Source: SLFT01 sp964493075
GTDB taxonomy: Bacteria > Hydrogenedentota > Hydrogenedentia > Hydrogenedentales > CAITNO01
Reading direction: 5' to 3'
Assembly: GCA_964493075.1 (NCBI GenBank)
Contig: CAZBNU010000027.1
Coordinates: forward strand, 1 to 29,960
DNA length: 29,960 nt
How positions within the stretch are numbered: position 1 is the first letter of the stretch; each line of letters begins with the position of its first letter. Below are positions 24,269 through 29,960 of this stretch, piece by piece. Below the pieces are notes generated by a model. That model made no database searches, was not told where the DNA came from, and saw nothing but the letters and a program-made list of their open reading frames with translations. The translations under genes were made by a program, and so were the position numbers.

Positions 24269-25623
24269 TTATTCTGTGATAAACCCGTGGGCAAGTCCCA
24301 TGTAATACGGAAGCAGGTAGGGGACGCCGTGGCGCAGTTTCGTGCCTTTCCCACCGCCCGAAAGTGTCCAAGGGCTCCAAGCATAACAGATTTCATGCCG
24401 TTCATCAATGGGCAGTGTGCGTCCATCCTTGAGGCCGCCTTGTTCCGGATTAGGCCCGTTTTCGTCCCAAAGCAAATTCAGATCAATCCTGTGCGCGTTG
24501 GACATGGGCCAGTCCAACAGATCGAGGGGGAACCGTTTAAGGGTATCTACGCTTTCCGCAAAATAGTCAAGAGATGGGGAAAGGTCGGTTGCACCCCATT
24601 GGTCCTGCCGTATTTTCCCAAAACAACAGGAGGCATATACGAAGTTTGTGAAAGCATTGCGTTCCAGTTTCTCATATTGCCAGTGCCAGTAAATAGCATA
24701 ATAAAACATGCTCAACAGTTTAGGATCGGTCTCATAGCGAATCAGATGGTAATAGTTCATGAACGCCATGTTATCATCGGTCTGAAGTCCGAAATTGTAA
24801 GGCCCTGGCAGGCACTTCGGCTGGGTCATGCCGTTCATGCCGTAGCCGTGGTCCAGCGCCAGTTCGAGGTAGGCCTCCCGGTATTTGGGGTCGCCGGTGA
24901 TATGGTGTGTCACGGCGAGATACGTCAGAATACTGAACGAGTTTAGTCCCCGCTCGTCGCTCCACGCTTCGTTACGGTTCATGTCGTCCGGCGAAAAATG
25001 TCCCCAACGGGTTGGCTTGCCATCGTAATCAATCATGGTGTAGTTATTGTCCAGGACATGGTCCATGATGCGGCGCACGACTTTCTGCACAGCCTCTTTT
25101 TCTTCTTCGGTTTTGCAGACGTGGTCGTAGTATATGCCGAAGCCAAAGAAGTGTCCGTCCAGTTCATCGGAACTGGAATCGTTTTTCCAGTACCATTCTC
25201 CAGTTTCGTCTACAGGCCAACGGGGCTGGATAATTTTCCACAGGGAATCCGCCTTGTTGCGTCGTTGGTCATAGGCCAGGTCGAATTGCGGGTTGGGGTC
25301 CGGCTCTGTTGTGGGCAGAATAACCCGCGCAATAAAACCTTTTGGCGCGGGATGGGTGCCGCCTTGGGTGACTTCGCTCAAAAAAGCAAGGGCATGAAAG
25401 GCGTTGACCGCATCCTGCCGCAATTTNNNNNNNNNNNNNNNNNNNNNNNNNNNNNNNNNNNNNNNNNNNNNNNNNNNNNNNNNNNNNNNNNNNNNNNNNN
25501 NNNNNNNNNNNNNNNNNNNNNNNNNNCACCGGTCGCAAGCGGTAAATCGCTTGCATTCACCAGTGTGCTGGCTGTTCCAAATAGCAATACGGACAACAGG
25601 ATGCGAGTTAATTTTGTGGACAT
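24269..25623 (-). CDS. Secreted protein with probable alpha/alpha-barrel fold, interrupted by an assembly gap
   Basis: The N-terminal end (25623 to 25527) gives a signal peptide, MSTKLTRILLSVLLFGTAS followed by TLVNASDLPLATG, with AGGAAAA 8 nt before the ATG. After the gap the frame is open from 25426 to 24269 (about 385 residues). The two parts are in different frames only if the 100 N are taken literally, so one gene is the simplest reading. The sequence is rich in Trp, Tyr and His and in helical pairs: FLSEVTQGG, KIIQPRWPVDETGEWYWK, SSSDELDGHFFGFGIYYD, HFSPDDMNRNEAWSDERG, and CYAWSPW near the end. This resembles (alpha/alpha)-barrel polysaccharide-active proteins common in this bacterial group, usually annotated hypothetical. 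No catalytic residues can be assigned. It starts 17 nt after the ADP-ribosylglycohydrolase stop. Confidence 0.78.
25427..25526. other. Assembly gap of 100 N
   Basis: Placeholder gap near the N-terminus of the secreted protein gene. The hidden length is unknown, and a second gene boundary inside it cannot be excluded. Confidence 0.98.
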
Positions 25624-25640
25624 TGTATTTTCCTATGCGT

Positions 25641-26534
25641 TTATTGATGCAGTCGGTCAGCCAGATCGCTTATTTCTTTACACATGGCCAATTGTTTCAG
25701 GTACTTCTCCGGGATGCCGGTCATACCGTAATAAGCGCCTGCCACTTGACCGCATATTGCAGCCGTAGTATCAGCGTCATCGCCTAGGTTCGCCGCCAGA
25801 AGTACCGCATCGTTGAAGGTGTCCGTTTTCATGAAACACCATAGCGCCGCCTCAAGGCTTTGGACTACATATCCGGTGCCATAGATACTGTCCATTTCCT
25901 TCTGCAAGTAGTCCCCCCGTGCAATCGAGTTGATGGCATCATCACCCGTAAATGTATCGGAAGCGCACAAGGCGGTTTCCTCTTTGGACTTACCAGAGAG
26001 GGCATTAACAAGTATCCGCGCAAAAAGACGACTGGCATCAATACACTGTACGCATCCATGGGTTGTCCGGGAACTTTCCGCGGCATACCGTTCTGCAGCG
26101 TTAATGTCCGGATAATAGAACATGGGAACGGGCGCCAGCCGCATGATACAGCCGTTACCCGCCGAATGGGGATGGGTAGAGCCTGAAAATGGGTCGCCTG
26201 TTTTCTTGAATGCGCGTAATGCCGTAGATACCGTTAAACCAATATCAAAACAGGTTCCCGTGCTGCTCATGTATCCTGTATCCGCCCACTGCACATACCG
26301 CTCCATCTGGTCGGTGGTGTTGAATCCCTTGCACTCTGCGAGACTCGCCGCCAGACATAACGCCATGGACGTGTCATCGGTCCATTGGCCAGGCTTCAGG
26401 TTAAACGGGCCGCCGCCGACCATATCTGTCAAAGGCTCGAAAGTTCCCCGTTTTGAGAATTCCACAGTTGTTCCAATCGCATCACCCACGGCAAGCCCCA
26501 ACAAACATCCCCTGAATCTATCCTGTGTGTCCAT
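25641..26534 (-). CDS. ADP-ribosylglycohydrolase (DraG/ARH family)
   Basis: A 297-residue protein. The start at 26534 follows a strong GGAGGAAG ribosome site; the open frame runs 39 codons further upstream without one. Motifs of the ARH fold are complete: LGLAVGDAIG (12-21), the metal-binding W-T52-D-D-T-S (51-56), AGNGCIMR (125-132), and the second metal site GDDADT (251-256). These bind two Mg2+ ions beside the ADP-ribose. Family members remove ADP-ribose from proteins (Arg or Ser), from dinitrogenase reductase, or hydrolyse small ADP-ribosyl compounds. No partner ADP-ribosyltransferase is in the window. It lies among a kinase, a sugar transporter and a secreted protein, so a role in scavenging ribosyl compounds is as likely as protein regulation. 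Confidence 0.94.
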   Translation of the reverse strand: MDTQDRFRGCLLGLAVGDAIGTTVEFSKRGTFEPLTDMVGGGPFNLKPGQWTDDTSMALCLAASLAECKGFNTTDQMERYVQWADTGYMSSTGTCFDIGLTVSTALRAFKKTGDPFSGSTHPHSAGNGCIMRLAPVPMFYYPDINAAERYAAESSRTTHGCVQCIDASRLFARILVNALSGKSKEETALCASDTFTGDDAINSIARGDYLQKEMDSIYGTGYVVQSLEAALWCFMKTDTFNDAVLLAANLGDDADTTAAICGQVAGAYYGMTGIPEKYLKQLAMCKEISDLADRLHQ

Positions 26535-26621
26535 ACTTCCTCCATCGATTTCGTACAAAAGCATTAAGTGCGCCGTATTTCGAACCAGCATTGCGCAGGG
26601 GATATCGTCATGATCGGCTGC

Positions 26622-26635
26622 ACGGGTGTACCCGT
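26622..26635. promoter_or_regulatory. ACGGGT-GT-ACCCGT inverted repeat upstream of the ADP-ribosylglycohydrolase
   Basis: A perfect 6-bp inverted repeat with a 2-nt centre lies in the 134-nt spacer between the MFS transporter stop and the ADP-ribosylglycohydrolase start. It could be an operator. There is no T-tract, so it is not an intrinsic terminator. Confidence 0.25.
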
Positions 26636-26668
26636 CGCATGGTGCGGTCATGAACCCTTTTCATCCCG

Positions 26669-28012
26669 TCATTCTGCCTCCGTTGCCTGTGTGCCCAAAA
26701 CCAGCCCCTCAATTTCCTCCAGGGTACGCCCCTTGGTTTCCACCAAATATTTCCAGAAGAAAAAGAAACTGGCGAATGTGACTGCGGCGTAGAAAATGAA
26801 AATGGGGCCGATATCAATTTTGGCCTTGAGCACCGGGAACAGGAAGGCGTTTAGCGCACAGGCGACCCACAGGGCAAAACTGGATATGGCGCTGGCGCGG
26901 GCACGAATTCGGTTTGGGAACATTTCGGACAGGATGACCCAGATGACGATCCCCTGGGTGGTGCAGAAGAACATCACATAAACCAGCATGCACGTCACCA
27001 GGAAGTATCCGGGAATTTGCTGAATATAGCCGTAGGCGAAAAGGCCAAGGAATATCGGCATGGCGATGCCGCCGATCATCAGCAGTGTTTTTCGTCCCAG
27101 TTTGTCTATGAGCGCCATGCCCACGAACGTGAAAATCAGGTTGGTCGTGCCGACGACAACGGTCTGCAAGAGTGCCGAGTCTTGGGCGAAACCGGCCGCC
27201 TTGAAAATCATGGGCGCATAGTACATGATGGCGTTGATGCCCGTACACTGGTTGAGTACGCCGACGACCATGCCGATCAGCACCAGGCGCCGATAGGGCA
27301 TGTGAAAGAGGCGGATATGTTTCGACGCCTCTTCGTCTGCCAGCGAGACCACAATCTCATCAAGGACCTGTTCGGAATCTTCGTCCGGATTTGTTTCCCG
27401 AATAACAGCAAGTGCTTCTTCTTTCCTGCCGACCCGCACCAGCCAGCGCGGGCTCTCATCCACGAAGAACAGCATGGCAAAATATACCGTTGCCGGGACA
27501 GCCTCCGCCCAGAACATGAAGCGCCAACTGGTGTCCCCAATGAACGCCAGCAGGTAGTTCGAGAAAAAGGCAACTACAATGCCCAGCACAATCGCCAGCT
27601 GGGCGGTAGACACCAGCCGACCGCGTTTACGCGCCGGGGCAATCTCCGCGATATACATGGGCGCCATTACCGACGCGCCGCCGACGCCGAAGCCGCCCAG
27701 GACGCGCGCCATCCAGAACTCCGTGTAGCTGCGCGCCGCACCTGTCCAGACCGCCGAGGCGAACAACAGCACCGCCGTGACGATAAGCATGTTACGCCGC
27801 CCGTAAATATCGCCCGGACGGCCTACCGCAATAGCGCCGACCACGCAGCCCACCAACGCGGAACTTACTGCCCAACCCAGTTGCGCGTCTGTCATGTTGA
27901 AGACTGATTGAATCATTTCCGTTGTGCCGGAGATGACCGCTGTATCAAATCCAAAGAGCAATCCGCCCAGCGCCGCCGTAAAGGCGAATCGAAGCATCTT
28001 TCCTTCTTTCAT
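26669..28012 (-). CDS. Sugar-porter family MFS transporter
   Basis: A 447-residue, twelve-helix permease. Family signatures are in place: GGLLFGFDTAVISG in helix 1, GRPGDIYGRR in the loop between helices 2 and 3, MYIAEIAPARKRGRL after helix 4, FFVDESPRWLV at the end of helix 6, and VETKGRTLEEIE after helix 12 (the usual PETKG). These mark the sugar-porter group, which imports hexoses, pentoses or myo-inositol, mostly with H+. Starting points are ambiguous: ATG 28012 has AAGGA 12 nt upstream, while ATG 27997 (MLRFAFT) has AAGGA only 3 nt away. It starts 33 nt after the IolC-type kinase, so the pair may import and phosphorylate the same or a related compound. myo-Inositol is a guess from the kinase. 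Confidence 0.93.
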   Translation of the reverse strand: MKEGKMLRFAFTAALGGLLFGFDTAVISGTTEMIQSVFNMTDAQLGWAVSSALVGCVVGAIAVGRPGDIYGRRNMLIVTAVLLFASAVWTGAARSYTEFWMARVLGGFGVGGASVMAPMYIAEIAPARKRGRLVSTAQLAIVLGIVVAFFSNYLLAFIGDTSWRFMFWAEAVPATVYFAMLFFVDESPRWLVRVGRKEEALAVIRETNPDEDSEQVLDEIVVSLADEEASKHIRLFHMPYRRLVLIGMVVGVLNQCTGINAIMYYAPMIFKAAGFAQDSALLQTVVVGTTNLIFTFVGMALIDKLGRKTLLMIGGIAMPIFLGLFAYGYIQQIPGYFLVTCMLVYVMFFCTTQGIVIWVILSEMFPNRIRARASAISSFALWVACALNAFLFPVLKAKIDIGPIFIFYAAVTFASFFFFWKYLVETKGRTLEEIEGLVLGTQATEAE

Positions 28013-28045
28013 GAACCCTGTATATCCTTTCCTGCCGGTAAACTA

Positions 28046-29074
28046 TTATAGACCGCCGCGCCCATCCACGAATTCCATCACCTCGTCAAAGGTGGGCATG
28101 AAGTTTGCGCAACCGTGCTTGGTTACCACAATCGCGCCACAGGCAGCGCCAAGCCGTCCCGCCTTGCGCCAGCCCATTTCACGCAGGTGTCCGCAGATAA
28201 AACCTGCTGCAAAAGCATCACCTGCGCCGAGGATGTTGTACACCTCCACGGGATAGCCCGGTGAATCAATCTGCTCGATGCTGCCATCGTCGTGTCTGAG
28301 ATGGGTACGCGCCCCATCCACGCCGCGCTTCTGCACCAGCGCCTTCGGTCCCAGCGTCAGCAGCTTTGCAATCCCGGCATTTACGTCACCGGCAACCTTG
28401 GTGTCCGACACTTGCGAATGGGTGAGCGTGATCTGCGCGGGGTCGCTGAGCATGGCGGCGTTAATCTCGTCATCCGTAGCCAGCACAATGTCCACCAGCG
28501 GCAGTATCGCACGTGCCATCACGCCGAAAGCACGCGGGTCATGCCACTGATCAGGACGGAAATCAATGTCGAATACCACCTCTGCGCCTGCCGCTTTTGC
28601 CTGTTCCGCCGCAAAGAAGGTGGCACTGCGGCTGGGTTCTTTGCAAAGGTTGGTGCCTGCAAACTGAAACACCTTGCAGCGCGTCACCGGGGATGCAAGT
28701 ACGTCGTCAATGGTCAGTTCGATGTCGGCGCAATTGTCGCGATAATACACCAGCGGAAACTTGTTCGGCGGTTCGATGCCCAGCACCACGGCACTGGTGC
28801 GGTGGCCGGGCTTGCGGGGGATAAACGATGTTTCCACGCCTTCTTTATCCAGAAAGTGCAGGATGAAATCCCCAACAGGGTCAACGCCCAGCGCCGTCAA
28901 CGCCACAGTATTCATCCCCAGCCGCCTCCCGCCGACACTGATGTTCAACGGCGACCCGCCCACATACGCCGCAAACTTTGTGATGTCCACAAAGGGCGTA
29001 CCCACATCATCGCTGTATAGATCAATGGACGAGCGTCCCATGTGTACGGAATCATAGGGTGTTTCTTGTGTCAT
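28046..29074 (-). CDS. iolC: PfkB-family sugar kinase, IolC-type (5-dehydro-2-deoxygluconokinase)
   Basis: A 342-residue ribokinase-fold enzyme. The ATG at 29074 has AGGAG 7 nt upstream; the frame extends 45 codons further without a ribosome site. Hallmarks are MGRSSIDLYSDD (11-23), FAAYVGGSPLNISVG (34-48), the IPRKPGHRTSAVVLG segment (85-99) and the PfkB signature GAGDAFAAGF (283-292) with catalytic base D286. These segments are those of IolC, which phosphorylates 2-deoxy-5-keto-D-gluconate in myo-inositol breakdown. The single-domain length fits the stand-alone enzyme, not the IolC-aldolase fusion. No other iol gene is seen in the window, so a different ketose-acid substrate is possible. 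It heads a leftward run with the MFS transporter. Confidence 0.88.
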   Translation of the reverse strand: MTQETPYDSVHMGRSSIDLYSDDVGTPFVDITKFAAYVGGSPLNISVGGRRLGMNTVALTALGVDPVGDFILHFLDKEGVETSFIPRKPGHRTSAVVLGIEPPNKFPLVYYRDNCADIELTIDDVLASPVTRCKVFQFAGTNLCKEPSRSATFFAAEQAKAAGAEVVFDIDFRPDQWHDPRAFGVMARAILPLVDIVLATDDEINAAMLSDPAQITLTHSQVSDTKVAGDVNAGIAKLLTLGPKALVQKRGVDGARTHLRHDDGSIEQIDSPGYPVEVYNILGAGDAFAAGFICGHLREMGWRKAGRLGAACGAIVVTKHGCANFMPTFDEVMEFVDGRGGL

Positions 29075-29409
29075 GATTATCTCCTGTGCGCGAATCCTTG
29101 ACGTGATTTCATACGAGGCATTTTTTTGCAGATATGAGCGAGTGCCGTGGTTCAACGAGCATGTCAGCCAGCCGAACACAGCATTACCATCTTCTTTTTC
29201 ACTCGTCAAGTAACATTATATCACAGGGGTGGGGCGTTAATAGTGCCTTGATACAGCAAGAACCGGCCATCCTTTGCGTGATGGCAATCTCTGAGGAATA
29301 CGGTCTGCAATGGTTGTGGTAACTGACAACGAGTCACGTACTTCACACTGTACAACAAAAAACTAAAACCCTCTTAGCGTTTAAACTCGACGCCAACACG
29401 CGCACCTTA
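29075..29409 (-). promoter_or_regulatory. Intergenic region upstream of the kinase gene, with a consensus -10
   Basis: No gene is convincing in these 335 nt. Leftward reading gives a perfect TATAAT at 29220-29215, about 140 nt before the kinase ATG, but the -35 position has no clear hexamer. AGGAG next to the ATG is the kinase ribosome site. The part from 29340 to 29409 is downstream of the pterin dehydratase and shows no clear terminator hairpin. Confidence 0.35.
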
Positions 29410-29733
29410 CTAGACAGCCAATTCGTTAATCTTCGCGGCCAGGATGAAATCGTTGCGTGACAGCCCACCCACCTTTTTGGTCCACAAAATGAGTGATACC
29501 GTCCGGTAATCCACAAAGATATCCGGATGGTGATCCTGTTCCTCGGCAGCTTCCGCAACACGGTTCACAAAGCCTATGGCTTCCCTGAAACTCTTGAACG
29601 TGAACGAACGCTGTATCTTCGATTCCAGCAACTCCCAGCCAGGTATATCCGAAGCAAGAACCGCTGCATCTTCGTGTGATAATGGTGTTCCACCAATGCG
29701 GCAGGGTTTACAGTTGTCTTGTAACAGTGTCAT
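29410..29733 (-). CDS. Pterin-4a-carbinolamine dehydratase (PCD/DCoH family)
   Basis: A 107-residue protein of the usual family size. The active-site run EEQDHHPDIFVDY (64-76) and the following VSLILWTKKVGGLSRNDF (79-96) match the family pattern with paired H68-H69-P. The enzyme dehydrates 4a-hydroxytetrahydrobiopterin, so that the pterin cofactor of phenylalanine hydroxylase can be recycled; many bacteria carry a copy without the hydroxylase. AAAGGAAAAG precedes the ATG by about 8 nt. A strong sigma70-like promoter sits just upstream. No aromatic hydroxylase is in the window, so its partner is unknown. It is transcribed alone or as last gene of an unseen unit. Confidence 0.93.
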   Translation of the reverse strand: MTLLQDNCKPCRIGGTPLSHEDAAVLASDIPGWELLESKIQRSFTFKSFREAIGFVNRVAEAAEEQDHHPDIFVDYRTVSLILWTKKVGGLSRNDFILAAKINELAV

Positions 29734-29756
29734 GGTCTTTTCCTTTCAATTGTTCT

Positions 29757-29784
29757 ACTATAAGAAACACCCATAACCTGTCAA
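29757..29784 (-). promoter_or_regulatory. Sigma70-type promoter of the pterin dehydratase gene
   Basis: Leftward reading gives TTGACA (29784-29779), a 16-nt spacer and TATAGT (29762-29757), with the start codon 23 nt further on. This is the best promoter match in the window. Confidence 0.7.
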
Positions 29785-29852
29785 TGATTCCACTATTTAT
29801 TTCCGCGCCAACTTCGGCAGGGAAAGCAGCGCCAGCAGTTCAAGGGGGGCCC

Positions 29853-29960
29853 ATGACCAGCATCTTCCGCCGCAGAATCAGTCTTGGGGTCGTCATCGGA
29901 TCGCGGGCCTTCTTCAGCCCCGCCCCCTGCAAGGCCGCGCGCGACGATGTGCTGGCCCAG
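29853..29960 (+). CDS. Possible N-terminus of an L-fucose-isomerase-like protein, cut by window edge
   Basis: An ATG at 29853 with a purine-rich AAGGGGGG about 4 nt upstream opens a frame that runs to the right edge (36 codons). The residues include RRRISLGVVIGSRAFFS followed by a helix ending AARDDVLAQ. A beta strand with GVVIGxRxFF and then an amphipathic helix is how L-fucose/arabinose-isomerase-related proteins begin. The stretch is too short for a firm call. The opposite strand gives no comparable peptide. The local base composition is noticeably richer in G and C than the rest of the window. Confidence 0.5.
   Translation, partial: MTSIFRRRISLGVVIGSRAFFSPAPCKAARDDVLAQ

Noticed and set aside
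24194..24946. 250-codon plus-strand frame overlapping the end of the methyltransferase gene and the secreted protein
   Set aside because: It overlaps two supported genes in other frames and has no recognisable features.
27017..27907. 296-codon plus-strand frame opposite the MFS transporter
   Set aside because: Polar, His/Arg/Asp-rich peptide mirrored from hydrophobic helices; the transporter is unambiguous.
24269..29074. A complete myo-inositol catabolic operon
   Set aside because: Only an IolC-type kinase and a sugar porter are present; no iolB, iolD, iolE or iolG is visible.
29134..29322. 62-codon plus-strand frame upstream of the pterin dehydratase
   Set aside because: No ribosome site and no protein-like pattern; more likely non-coding.
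1..29960. CRISPR array, phage or transposon content, tRNA or rRNA genes
   Set aside because: No regularly spaced repeats, integrase or transposase frames, or recognisable tRNA cloverleaf or rRNA sequence were found by reading both strands.

Overview
The window looks like a piece of a Gram-negative, heterotrophic bacterium from the Planctomycetes / PVC / Hydrogenedentota neighbourhood, most likely a scaffold from a draft or metagenome assembly. The clues are a DUF1559-type pseudopilin with an H-x10-DG motif, many secreted carbohydrate-related proteins, an ELWxxDGT-repeat protein with a C-terminal anchor-like tail, an outer-membrane barrel and zinc-ribbon/TPR proteins. No rRNA, tRNA, CRISPR array, transposase or phage gene is visible. 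The taxonomic placement is inference from protein style only. Three runs of exactly 100 N (5946-6045, 14089-14188, 25427-25526) are gaps of unknown true size, and each falls inside a gene.

Layout. (1) 1-4335, leftward: an SLC13-type anion/Na+ symporter with two TrkA-C domains, a secreted CPPED1-like metallophosphoesterase with a C-terminal carbohydrate-binding-like domain, and a BNR/Asp-box sialidase-like protein cut by the left edge. A REP-like palindrome sits on the permease stop codon. (2) 4569-7582: a small SpoIIAA-like protein on the plus strand, then a large exported GH95-like glycoside hydrolase on the minus strand with an internal gap. (3) 7725-13871, leftward: a pseudopilin, an outer-membrane barrel, an iron-type alcohol dehydrogenase, a cupin, an ELWxxDGT/choice-of-anchor D protein interrupted by one in-frame TAA, and an exported nucleoside hydrolase. 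(4) 13997-17988, rightward: a small exported protein (gapped) whose reading frame appears to overlap, by ATGA, a large hybrid sensor histidine kinase (Cache-like, CHASE, PAS, PAS, HisKA, HATPase, REC). (5) 18081-19574, leftward: a membrane-anchored C45-type Ntn-hydrolase with an acidic tail. (6) 19743-24240, rightward: a three-helix membrane protein with a Lys/Asp tail, then a probable operon of a 54-residue membrane zinc-ribbon microprotein, a double zinc-ribbon/TPR membrane protein, an exported helical-repeat protein and a TrmH-type RNA methyltransferase. (7) 24269-29074, leftward: an IolC-type sugar kinase, a sugar-porter MFS transporter, an ADP-ribosylglycohydrolase and a secreted protein with a probable alpha/alpha fold. 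(8) Right edge: a pterin-4a-carbinolamine dehydratase with a clear sigma70-type promoter, and the first 36 codons of a possible L-fucose-isomerase-like protein.

How it fits together. Most of the window reads as carbohydrate and nucleoside scavenging: exported hydrolases and phosphatases, transporters, a sugar/inositol kinase and dehydrogenases, with one large sensory kinase. The least explained part is the 20468-23707 zinc-ribbon/TPR cluster. The most concrete anomaly is the single-codon stop inside the ELWxxDGT protein.
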